A stretch of DNA of 6,143 nt from positions 1 to 6,143 of the forward strand of contig JAJTHY010000161.1 in the NCBI GenBank assembly GCA_021298045.1, in the 5' to 3' direction. This document shows, in pieces, positions 1-5,250 of this stretch; the first letter of the stretch is position 1, and each line of letters opens with the position of its first letter. Below the pieces are notes generated by a model. That model did no database searches, was not told the DNA's origin, and saw only the letters and a program-made list of their open reading frames with translations. The stretch comes from Candidatus Jidaibacter sp. GTDB lineage: Bacteria > Pseudomonadota > Alphaproteobacteria > Rickettsiales > Midichloriaceae. The position numbers and the translations under genes are program-made.

Positions 1-31
1 AGCCTGGATCCCCGCCTACGCGAGGATGACA
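1..31. repeat. Right half of a GTCAT-type palindromic repeat at the left window edge
   Basis: These 31 bases are identical to the last 31 bases of the window (6113-6143), where they form the right arm of a complete imperfect palindrome. Only the right arm is present here, because the window begins inside the element; the arm ends with GATGAC at 25-30. Translated hallmarks of this repeat class (WIPA..AGMT) are common in proteobacterial intergenic regions. Its mobility mechanism is unknown to me. The exact match to the other end suggests that this is where an assembly broke. Confidence 0.85.
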
Positions 32-122
32 AAAAGGGTAGTGGTCCTGCAATGACACTCATTATGCTAATTAACCATTTTTTGACGACGCCTTATTCAT
101 AATTCAGATACGATATGAAAAT

Positions 123-141
123 TTTTAATGCGGTTGCCCTG
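123..141 (+). repeat. 19-bp dispersed repeat, copy 1 (inverted relative to copy 2)
   Basis: TTTTAATGCGGTTGCCCTG occurs here on the plus strand and again with one mismatch on the minus strand at 5953-5935. In both places it lies about 90-120 bp beyond a GTCAT-type palindromic repeat, in the same relative order. Both copies can be read as the peptide FNAVAL. Here it sits in a 12-codon ORF (ATG 115, stop 151-153) that is too short to call a gene. The family is not recognised. Confidence 0.6.
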
Positions 142-164
142 TATTTTATTTAAAGGGCCTTTTT
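136..164 (+). terminator. Weak terminator-like hairpin facing right
   Basis: GCCCT (136-140) pairs with AGGGC (154-158) across a 13-nt loop and is followed by CTTTTTAT on the plus strand. The orientation suits rightward transcription entering from the repeat region, not corA, which is transcribed leftward and would have no U-tract after this hairpin. The stem is only 5 bp. Confidence 0.25.
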
Positions 165-1206
165 ATAACCAGCCTTTACGCTTGAAATAATAGTACGGCA
201 ATATTGCAGATAGCACTATTAAAAGCAATGTAAACGGATATCCATAACTCCAACTAAGCTCGGGCATAGATTGGAAATTCATGCCATAAATACTTGCTAT
301 AAGTGTTGGCGGTAGAAAAACAGCAGCAGCAACTGTAAACACTTTAATAATCATGTTTTGCTCAACGTTTATCATGCCAAGGGTAGCGTCTAGCAAAAAG
401 CTGTTTCTCTGAGCTAAGAAGTTAGCATATTCTGTTAATGAGTGCAATTCTCTTGTTAAATTACGAAAGCGAGCTCTTTGCTCTTTCTTAGACAAGAATC
501 TGCTGTCATCTATTTGACCAAAAAATATTAGCATGCGGTGGATACTCACCAAACTCTCTCTGATCTTGGAGATTAAGTTCCCGGTTCTACCAACGCGCTT
601 AATTACGTTTGTGTAATAAAGGCCTGGTTTTTCTTCAATCTCGCTACTATCAACTTTGGGTTTAGAGCCTTTACGTATTTTCTTGCGGGCTTTTATGTCT
701 GATGGTTTTTCAAAAACATCAACAAGAAGCTGATCAATCTCATTTCCTGTTTTCTCTAAAACATCTGCTATACTATTTACTATAGATTCCACAAGGCCTT
801 CAAGCACTACATCTGGGTTAGTACACATATTTGGATAGCGCATTGCCCTATTAGAAAAGTAACTAAAGGATTTAAGTTTAGAGTGGCGCAATGTAATAAG
901 GCATTTAGAATGCAAAATGAATATTATTGCGGCAGCATCTATATGCTCTTTATCAGGTTTATTTAAGGCTGTTACCGTCATGTAATAACAGTTATCTTCT
1001 TTATAAAATGGGCTCATCACCTCTATTTTATCAATCTCTTCACGAGTTGGGGCATCAATTTTGAATTCCTTCTCTATTAATTTTTCTTCTTCTATAGTGG
1101 GTTCTAGCAAATCTACCCAAACAGTATTTTTAGGTATAGCATCTCCAGCTTCTACCTCTACTTTTTTAACTCCAGTTTTTGGAGAGAATACATAAGCAAC
1201 TATCAT
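163..1206 (-). CDS. corA: CorA-family magnesium transporter
   Basis: A 347-residue member of the CorA metal-ion transporter family, which forms homopentameric inner-membrane channels carrying Mg2+ (and Co2+/Ni2+ in some members) into the cell. The large N-terminal part (about 1-285) is the soluble cytoplasmic domain with long helices. The C-terminus has the two family helices, about 288-307 and 324-341. They are separated by the diagnostic YGMN motif (GMN at 308-310, the selectivity loop) and preceded by the conserved FLPPTLIASI stretch (297-306). The protein ends with the usual basic KRKGWL tail. It is about 30 residues longer than the 316-residue E. coli protein, partly through a very charged stretch at 168-195. 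The ATG has only a weak upstream GAGA as ribosome-binding site. The gene is divergent from motA with 138 bp between them. Family assignment is certain; the exact ion is inferred. Confidence 0.95.
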   Translation of the reverse strand: MIVAYVFSPKTGVKKVEVEAGDAIPKNTVWVDLLEPTIEEEKLIEKEFKIDAPTREEIDKIEVMSPFYKEDNCYYMTVTALNKPDKEHIDAAAIIFILHSKCLITLRHSKLKSFSYFSNRAMRYPNMCTNPDVVLEGLVESIVNSIADVLEKTGNEIDQLLVDVFEKPSDIKARKKIRKGSKPKVDSSEIEEKPGLYYTNVIKRVGRTGNLISKIRESLVSIHRMLIFFGQIDDSRFLSKKEQRARFRNLTRELHSLTEYANFLAQRNSFLLDATLGMINVEQNMIIKVFTVAAAVFLPPTLIASIYGMNFQSMPELSWSYGYPFTLLLIVLSAILPYYYFKRKGWL

Positions 1207-1285
1207 ATGTCTCGAAGAATAAAGTTTGACCTTAGAAGATATATACTACCATTTAAACATTTTGGGTAGTCGCAATTACAAACAA

Positions 1286-1317
1286 TTGTATTTTATATAA
1301 TAGCAAGTTAGTATAAT
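1286..1317 (+). promoter_or_regulatory. Candidate motA promoter region
   Basis: The AT-rich gap between divergent corA and motA contains two exact TATAAT hexamers on the plus strand, at 1296-1301 and 1312-1317, 44 and 28 bp before the motA start. The nearest -35-like sequence is TTGTAT (1286-1291), 20 bp before the second hexamer, which is longer than ideal. AT-rich DNA gives such hexamers by chance, so this is tentative. Confidence 0.3.
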
Positions 1318-1344
1318 TGAAATATAAAGATTTTTGGATAAAAA

Positions 1345-2208
1345 ATGGTACCAATTATTGGCATAGTGCTAACCTTAATCACTGTTTTTGGAGGATATAT
1401 TGGCGCTGGAGGCAAGATAGAAGTTATTCTGCATGCGCTTCCAATAGAGCTAACAATGATTTTTGGAGCTGCTATAGGTGCATATATTGTGGGTAATAAA
1501 GGCGAGAATGTTAAGGGCAGCATTGGTGATATTGGCATGTGCTTTAAAGGCACAAAATGGAATAAGCAGGATTATTCAGACCTTTTATGTTTAATGTTTG
1601 CAGTAACAAAAACTATAAAAACAAAGGGCTTGTTAGCTATTGAAGAGCATATAGAAAAGCCTACAGCCAGCTCAATTTTTAGCAAATATCCCAAAATCGT
1701 TAATGATCATTTTGCCTGCGATTTTATTTGCGATACATTAAGGTTGATCACCATGAGTTTGGAAGATCCAATTCAGGTTGAAGATGCCATGAAGCAACAA
1801 TTAGATAAGCATCATCATGAAGCTCTTGGTTCATCTACAGCGCTTCAAGGCATGGCGGATGCGCTTCCTGCGATTGGTATTGTTGTTGCGGTTCTTGGTG
1901 TTATCAAGACTATGGCTAGTATTGATAAGCCGCCTACAATTTTGGGTGAGATGATAGGTGGTGCGCTCGTAGGTACTTTCTTGGGGGTATTTCTGGCATA
2001 TTGTTTCATTGGCCCTTTCGCCAACAAAGCTAAATTACTTAGAGAGCAAGATGGACAATTTTATATGATTATTCGCGATATTATTATTGCACACTTAAAA
2101 GGTAATGCTGCTCAGGTTTCTGTGGAGATAGGTAGAGGGAACGTGCCTAGTAAGTATCAGCCGTCTTTTGCTGAGCTTGAGCAGAGATTGGGTGAAATAA
2201 AAACTTAA
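1345..2208 (+). CDS. motA: Flagellar motor stator protein MotA
   Basis: A 287-residue protein matching full-length MotA (295 in E. coli), the ion-channel stator subunit that with MotB converts proton flow into flagellar rotation. Four membrane segments are visible, at about 1-20, 34-50, 172-190 and 203-224, with a large cytoplasmic loop between the second and third. The two functionally essential prolines of E. coli MotA (Pro173, Pro222) correspond to Pro175 in ADALPAIGIV and Pro224 in CFIGPFA. The rotor-contact acid Glu98 corresponds to Glu100. The partner basic residue Arg90 appears as Lys92, a conservative change. The start is supported by GGAT 5 bp upstream and by the hydrophobic N-terminus. 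No motB or other flagellar gene is nearby; stand-alone motA is also seen in other alphaproteobacteria. It converges on recR with a 12-bp gap. Confidence 0.95.
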   Translation: MVPIIGIVLTLITVFGGYIGAGGKIEVILHALPIELTMIFGAAIGAYIVGNKGENVKGSIGDIGMCFKGTKWNKQDYSDLLCLMFAVTKTIKTKGLLAIEEHIEKPTASSIFSKYPKIVNDHFACDFICDTLRLITMSLEDPIQVEDAMKQQLDKHHHEALGSSTALQGMADALPAIGIVVAVLGVIKTMASIDKPPTILGEMIGGALVGTFLGVFLAYCFIGPFANKAKLLREQDGQFYMIIRDIIIAHLKGNAAQVSVEIGRGNVPSKYQPSFAELEQRLGEIKT

Positions 2209-2224
2209 GACCTTTTTACCTTAA
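2195..2224 (-). terminator. Possible weak terminator for recR between convergent genes
   Basis: On the minus strand, TTAAG (2224-2220) can pair with CTTAA (2209-2205) over a 10-nt loop, followed by GTTTTTATTT (2204-2195). The hairpin straddles the stop codons of both motA and recR. The stem is 5 bp and AT-rich, so termination here would be inefficient; the only U-tract favours the recR direction. Confidence 0.3.
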
Positions 2225-2814
2225 TAATCTTGGCGCATTTTGAGTGCATGAGAAAGAGTGCCTTCATCCAAGTAATCAAGTTCTGCACCTATTGGGATTC
2301 CATGAGCTAGTCTACTGGCTTTCACATTAAATGGCTGCAATATATCCGCGACATAAAATCCTGTTGTTTGACCTTCTAAGTTGGAATTAGTGGCAATTAT
2401 TACCTCTTTTACAGCATTTGTATCTACCCTGCTAACCAGGTTAGGCAGGTTGAGTTTATCTGGTGTGCGCCCTTCAATCGCGGAAAGGGTGCCGCCGAGT
2501 ACGTGGTACACTCCTTTAAATATCTCACCTCGTTCAATCGCCCATAGATCAGAAACATCTTCAACTACGCATATAATCTGTTTATCTCTAAGCGGATTTG
2601 AGCAAATTCCACAAGGCGATTTTACATCTAGATTGCCACATTCTGAACAAGTTTTAATCTCTTCTGCCACCAACTTTATTAAATTTGATAAATCTAACAT
2701 TGATTGACGTTTATTCTTCAGTAGGTGTAAAGCAACCCTTCTGCCTGAACGAGGCCCTAGGCCAGGTAGCTTGGCAAATGATTTAATTAGCTGATCTAAT
2801 AATCCGATTTCCAT
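2221..2814 (-). CDS. recR: Recombination mediator protein RecR
   Basis: A 197-residue RecR, essentially the family's full length (about 200). RecR works with RecF/RecO at gapped DNA, helping RecA displace SSB in recombinational repair. Domains in order: an N-terminal helix-hairpin-helix region with KLPGLGPRSGRR (15-26); a four-cysteine zinc motif (Cys56, Cys59, Cys68, Cys71, in CxxC...CxxC spacing); a Toprim domain starting with ICVVEDVSDLWAIE (81-94, Glu85 acidic); the conserved HVLGGTLSAIEGRTPD (104-119); and the C-terminal GIPIGAELDYLDEGTL (172-187). The start agrees with the normal RecR N-terminus (LLDQLI... before LPGLGP), although no clear Shine-Dalgarno sequence precedes it. It lies 5 bp after the stop of the upstream SDR gene, so the two are probably co-transcribed and perhaps translationally coupled. 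The usual dnaX/ybaB neighbours of recR are absent from the window. Confidence 0.97.
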   Translation of the reverse strand: MEIGLLDQLIKSFAKLPGLGPRSGRRVALHLLKNKRQSMLDLSNLIKLVAEEIKTCSECGNLDVKSPCGICSNPLRDKQIICVVEDVSDLWAIERGEIFKGVYHVLGGTLSAIEGRTPDKLNLPNLVSRVDTNAVKEVIIATNSNLEGQTTGFYVADILQPFNVKASRLAHGIPIGAELDYLDEGTLSHALKMRQDY

Positions 2815-2819
2815 AAAAA

Positions 2820-3452
2820 TTATAAATCGATAACACCTGGAGACATTTTACCATTAGAAATTATAAAGTCTACCAGTGCTATTAATTGCTCTATAGAAGA
2901 TGGATATAGCGATTTTTTATCGTTGAAAAACTTAAGAGGAAAATTTTCATTGTATAACGTAAATCCAAGTTTAATGCCAAATGCATGGATCTGTGGTGCA
3001 TAGTTTTGATTAATATAGTGAGTAAAGGCTTCAAGACCATTTTTGCTTATACTATAGGATAAAAATTTTTGAGGGCGAGAATCCGCCCATTTATCTAACA
3101 TGTTAATAACTAATCCATTAGTTGCTTGTTCCAAAAATTTTTGAGTCATAAGGATTGGGGCTGTAAGGTTTATTACTATGTGTTTTTGAATGCTTTCTGA
3201 AGTTGTGCTGGTTGCATCATCTTTTTCAAAGCATGCAGCATTATTTATAAGTACATCAATTTTCGTATTCAAGTTAGACCAAAATTTATTAATTTCTTCG
3301 GCATCTGCTAGATCTAATTGACAGGAATCTACATCTTCAGATTTAGTGGAATTATAGGTGAATATAACTCTATGCCCTTGCTTCCTAAGGTGCTCAACTA
3401 AAGCCTTTCCTATGCGCCTCGCACCTGCTGTGATGAGGATTGTTTTGCTCAT
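2820..3452 (-). CDS. Short-chain dehydrogenase, pteridine reductase (FolM/PTR1) type
   Basis: A 210-residue Rossmann-fold NADP(H)-dependent oxidoreductase of the SDR superfamily. The N-terminal cofactor motif is TAGARRIG (8-15), the arginine-containing form typical of pteridine reductases rather than the plain TGxxxGxG. INNAA follows at 69-73. Catalytic residues fit Asp120, Tyr133 and Lys137. The D-x12-Y-x3-K spacing equals the Asp181/Tyr194/Lys198 triad of Leishmania PTR1 and the arrangement in E. coli FolM, where Asp replaces the usual catalytic Ser. The likely role is therefore reduction of dihydropterins such as dihydromonapterin or dihydrofolate in the cytoplasm. The protein is about 30 residues shorter than FolM, mainly by trimming around the substrate loop and the C-terminal end (stops at PGVIDL). 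It is first of a two-gene minus-strand unit with recR. SDR membership is secure; the pterin substrate is inferred. Confidence 0.9.
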   Translation of the reverse strand: MSKTILITAGARRIGKALVEHLRKQGHRVIFTYNSTKSEDVDSCQLDLADAEEINKFWSNLNTKIDVLINNAACFEKDDATSTTSESIQKHIVINLTAPILMTQKFLEQATNGLVINMLDKWADSRPQKFLSYSISKNGLEAFTHYINQNYAPQIHAFGIKLGFTLYNENFPLKFFNDKKSLYPSSIEQLIALVDFIISNGKMSPGVIDL

Positions 3453-3483
3453 TGCTCATAACTCTTGAATATTGGTAATTATT

Positions 3484-3514
3484 TTGGTACACTTAGCTTT
3501 CCGACTTGTATAGT
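3484..3514 (+). promoter_or_regulatory. Candidate rpsU promoter
   Basis: TTGGTA (3484-3489) and TATAGT (3509-3514) form a -35/-10 pair with a 19-bp spacer, slightly long. A start site about 7 bp further on would leave a leader of roughly 30 nt before rpsU. The -10 overlaps by two bases the 12-bp palindrome at 3513-3524. Confidence 0.4.
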
Positions 3515-3543
3515 TAATATTAACACAAATTCCGGAAAGGGGG
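3497..3543 (+). promoter_or_regulatory. rpsU leader: nested inverted repeats and purine-rich ribosome-binding site
   Basis: CTTTCCG (3497-3503) is perfectly complementary to CGGAAAG (3533-3539), and the right arm runs into the rpsU ribosome-binding site AAAGGGGG (3536-3543, 7 bp before the ATG). Between the arms lies the perfect 12-bp palindrome GTTAATATTAAC (3513-3524), overlapping the putative -10. If transcription began upstream, the outer stem could sequester the ribosome-binding site; otherwise the inner palindrome could be a protein-binding operator between the divergent SDR and rpsU genes. The symmetry is seen; the function is inferred. Confidence 0.4.
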
Positions 3544-3550
3544 TTTAAAA

Positions 3551-3742
3551 ATGGTACAAGTATTGGTTCGCTTCAATAATGTTGACCAGGCGCTCAAAGC
3601 ACTTAAGAAGAAGATGCAACGTGAAGGAATTTTCAGAGTTATGAAAATGAAGAGATCTCACGAAAAGCCATCTGAAGCAAAAGTGCGTAAAGCAGCTGAA
3701 TCTGCTAGAAGAAAAAATAAGCTAGATCGTAACAGATACTAA
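3551..3742 (+). CDS. rpsU: 30S ribosomal protein bS21
   Basis: A 63-residue, strongly basic protein recognisable as bS21, a late-assembling protein of the 30S platform near the 3' end of 16S rRNA that assists initiation. Family features are the N-terminal VQVLVRFNN-DQALKALKKK segment, the central QREGIFRVMKMKRSHEKPSEAKVRKA core and the Arg/Lys-rich helical tail (SARRKNKLDRNRY). Length is normal for the family (about 60-75). The ribosome-binding site AAAGGGGG lies 7 bp upstream of the ATG. It is divergent from the SDR-recR pair (98-bp gap) and followed 9 bp after its stop by an intrinsic terminator, so it is mostly a single-gene unit with some read-through into the Smr gene. Confidence 0.97.
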   Translation: MVQVLVRFNNVDQALKALKKKMQREGIFRVMKMKRSHEKPSEAKVRKAAESARRKNKLDRNRY

Positions 3743-3751
3743 GCTTTCTTT

Positions 3752-3785
3752 GAGGGTTGGCGTACGCATGCCAGCCTTCTTTATT
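3752..3785 (+). terminator. Intrinsic terminator after rpsU
   Basis: GAGGGTTGGC (3752-3761) pairs with GCCAGCCTTC (3770-3779) over all 10 positions, two of them G-U, around an 8-nt loop. The sequence TTTATT (3780-3785) follows. It is the best hairpin terminator in the window. Its tail ends 2 bp before the ribosome-binding site of the next gene, which has no room for its own promoter, so the hairpin probably lets a fraction of transcripts through and sets a low level of Smr expression. Confidence 0.75.
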
Positions 3786-3796
3786 GCGAGGTAGTT

Positions 3797-4306
3797 ATGA
3801 CAAACTCGAAACATCTATCAGAAAATGATCTTCTGCTTTGGCTTAATGAGGTATGCACAGTCAAGAAGTTGACCATCAAAAAAAATTCTAAAGCCACCCA
3901 ACCTGTTGCCAAGAAAATTGTCATAAGAGAGCCTGAGTCTAAGTTAGAATTAAACGTTCCCAAAACTTATATTGCGCCGACAAATTTAGATTTTAAAATC
4001 AGTCGCAAAATTAACCGTGGTCAGATATTTATAGATGCTAAATTAGATTTGCACGGGTTTACAGAGATGCAAGCTTTTGATGCTTTGCAAGCATTTGTGC
4101 AAAAGTCTTTCGCTTCTTCTCATAGATTGGTGATAGTGATTACTGGTAAAGGAAGTAAAGAGAGCCCATCTGTATTAAAAAATAAGCTCCCTACTTGGAT
4201 TCACACGGATTCTATAGCACCATTTATAATTGGCTTTTCCCAAGCCTCCAGAACACATGGAGGCGAAGGGGCCCTTTATTTATACTTGCGTAAGAATAAA
4301 TGGTAA
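3797..4306 (+). CDS. Stand-alone Smr-domain protein (probable nuclease)
   Basis: A 169-residue protein with a C-terminal Smr (small MutS-related) domain, the fold found at the end of MutS2 and in short proteins such as E. coli SmrA/SmrB; characterised members cut DNA or RNA. Domain motifs in order are LDLHG (83-87), the following helix with alternating Ala and Phe (91-104), VIVITGKGS (112-120), LKNKLPTWI (127-135) and THGGEGALYLYLRK (153-166, the HGGxGA signature). The first 80 residues are polar, Lys-rich and probably flexible, as is usual in the stand-alone proteobacterial type. The start is well supported by GAGG (3788-3791), 5 bp before the ATG. It lies 54 bp after rpsU, downstream of that gene's terminator. 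Family is secure; whether the target is DNA, RNA or collided ribosomes cannot be seen. Confidence 0.93.
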   Translation: MTNSKHLSENDLLLWLNEVCTVKKLTIKKNSKATQPVAKKIVIREPESKLELNVPKTYIAPTNLDFKISRKINRGQIFIDAKLDLHGFTEMQAFDALQAFVQKSFASSHRLVIVITGKGSKESPSVLKNKLPTWIHTDSIAPFIIGFSQASRTHGGEGALYLYLRKNKW

Positions 4307-4314
4307 GCTTAACT

Positions 4315-4482
4315 TTAAGATATCTCCAACCCAGCTTTTTCTAAACCTTGATTTATAAGGCCAAAAATATTCTGACATGCGTTTTTTAGGTTGCCGATGT
4401 ATGCAGTATCAAAAGATTCATATAGCTCTGCCCCAATATCATCTTTCTGAACTGTTCCGCTTTGCCATACCCCCCAACATCA
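4315..4482 (-). pseudogene. Start-less reading frame, probable gene remnant
   Basis: On the minus strand a frame stays open for 55 codons between an in-frame TGA (4482-4480) and TAA (4317-4315). It has protein-like composition, for example QKDDIGAELYESFDTAYIG and a helical C-terminal part LINQGLEKAGLEIS, but no in-frame ATG, GTG or usable TTG at its beginning. An ATG at 4480-4478 lies in another frame and would join this frame if the run of six G (complement of 4470-4475) were one base shorter, giving a 54-residue protein. This suggests a frameshifted small gene, a C-terminal fragment of a deleted gene, or a homopolymer error. I do not recognise the family. No Shine-Dalgarno sequence precedes that ATG. 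Confidence 0.35.
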
Positions 4483-4494
4483 GGAGGTAATCAG

Positions 4495-4542
4495 TTGAAA
4501 TTTGCTATTTGCATTTTTTGCTTGCAAACCTGGGTGATATAG
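4495..4542 (+). CDS. Possible 15-codon leader peptide with a strong ribosome-binding site
   Basis: AGGAGGT (4482-4488), a near-perfect complement of the 16S anti-Shine-Dalgarno sequence, lies 6 bp before a TTG codon at 4495. The frame it opens encodes MKFAICIFCLQTWVI (if TTG is read as Met) and stops at TAG 4540-4542, 23 bp before the next gene. The peptide is hydrophobic with Lys at position 2. It could be a leader peptide coupling translation to the downstream membrane protein, the start of a decayed secreted protein, or chance. No real gene in the window has a ribosome-binding site this strong. Function is unknown. Confidence 0.25.
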   Translation: MKFAICIFCLQTWVI

Positions 4543-4565
4543 CTCAGAGTTAGTATATTGGATTA

Positions 4566-5150
4566 ATGAATAAATTGGATATCTCTATGAATTCTAAGTC
4601 AATGAACACTGAAAGCAAGTTCCTTATTTTGGCGGGTATAGTCATCGCTGTCTTCACCCTATTTGGCTATAAATTAAGTTCTTCTTACTTCACAGCTAAT
4701 GGAGTTATCGGAGCGGCTCTTATATGGAATGGCTTTAGCGGAATGTGTTATTTAGGCTTACTCATGGCAAAGCTCGCTCACAAAGATGAAAAAAGCTGCC
4801 CGTATCACTATGCACCTCAGTGGAGCTATAGCTCTTTGAATTCTTGGAGAAAAAATCGTGTATTAATCGGTGGCTCCGTTTTGCTACTAACACTTTTAGG
4901 TTTTTATGTTAGCCATGTTTTCTTTGCAATAACAGGTGTTTTGGGAGCTATTCTCGCTATATATACATTTATGAATTGCAGCCATTACTCTGAGGAAGCG
5001 TGCAAAACATGTGAAACAACAACTACTCATGCTACTTCTAAGTCACTCAAGGCAATGCCAGCGAAGGCTAAAAAAACCTCAGTAGCTAAGAAAACTTCAG
5101 CAGCTAAGAAAAAACCTTCTAAGAAGCCTGCTGCTAAATCTAAGAAGTAA
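4566..5150 (+). CDS. Membrane protein with duplicated DUF2892-like hairpin and Lys/Ala-rich tail
   Basis: A 194-residue protein with four hydrophobic segments (about 19-37, 41-66, 98-115, 117-136) arranged as two similar hairpins. Aligned at an offset of 78 residues, repeat 1 (22-54) and repeat 2 (100-132) share identical residues including Gly24/102, Thr31/109, Gly34/112, Ser38/116, Phe42/120 and the GVxGA signature (46-50/124-128). Each hairpin resembles the DUF2892/YgaP-type hairpin; SGMCYLGLLMAKL (58-70) looks like that family's GxCPLYxLLG end. Cys and His cluster after each hairpin (Cys78, His81; Cys138, His140, Cys146, Cys149). The last 35 residues are a Lys/Ala/Pro/Ser tail with AKKTS repeats, like histone H1 or bacterial H1-like proteins. 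By the positive-inside rule loop and tail face the cytoplasm. Start choice is uncertain: Met8 (4587) has GGAT at a better distance (6 bp) than Met1 (2 bp). Function is unknown. Confidence 0.85.
   Translation: MNKLDISMNSKSMNTESKFLILAGIVIAVFTLFGYKLSSSYFTANGVIGAALIWNGFSGMCYLGLLMAKLAHKDEKSCPYHYAPQWSYSSLNSWRKNRVLIGGSVLLLTLLGFYVSHVFFAITGVLGAILAIYTFMNCSHYSEEACKTCETTTTHATSKSLKAMPAKAKKTSVAKKTSAAKKKPSKKPAAKSKK
5067..5120 (+). repeat. Three 18-bp tandem units encoding AKKTS-type hexapeptides
   Basis: Units at 5067-5084, 5085-5102 and 5103-5120 read GCTAARAAAAC-TCAG-A in the first two copies and a diverged version in the third. They encode AKKTSV, AKKTSA and AKKKPS inside the basic tail of the membrane protein. 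Such in-frame repeats can change copy number by slippage without breaking the frame. Confidence 0.7.
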
Positions 5151-5250
5151 TATAGCTGTACCACTTTATGTTATGCTAAATAATATTACCAACAACCAAA
5201 TGGCGATGATATAGTGCCCTCATGTTATTAATGCTCTTAAAACAAAAGCC

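Noticed and set aside
1308..1553. Minus-strand open frame of 81 codons over the start of motA
   Set aside because: It overlaps clearly conserved MotA sequence and its Pro/Ile/Ser-rich translation looks like an antisense artefact.
1845..2027. Minus-strand open frame of 60 codons within motA
   Set aside because: It is antisense to the essential third and fourth membrane segments of MotA and has no independent support.
2381..2707. Plus-strand open frame of 108 codons antisense to recR
   Set aside because: It lies wholly inside recR on the other strand. recR has every family motif, and this translation shows no recognisable domain.
3781..3963. Minus-strand open frame antisense to the start of the Smr gene
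   Set aside because: The Smr gene has a good ribosome-binding site and full motifs; this frame has neither.
4482..4493. Resemblance of AGGAGGTAATC to the reverse complement of the 16S rRNA 3' end
   Set aside because: The match is short and explained by a strong Shine-Dalgarno sequence; no further 16S sequence follows on either side.
5151..5250. Promoter or terminator between the membrane protein and metallopeptidase genes
   Set aside because: Several AT-rich -10-like words occur, but none has a matching -35 at a proper distance, and no hairpin with a T-tract was found.
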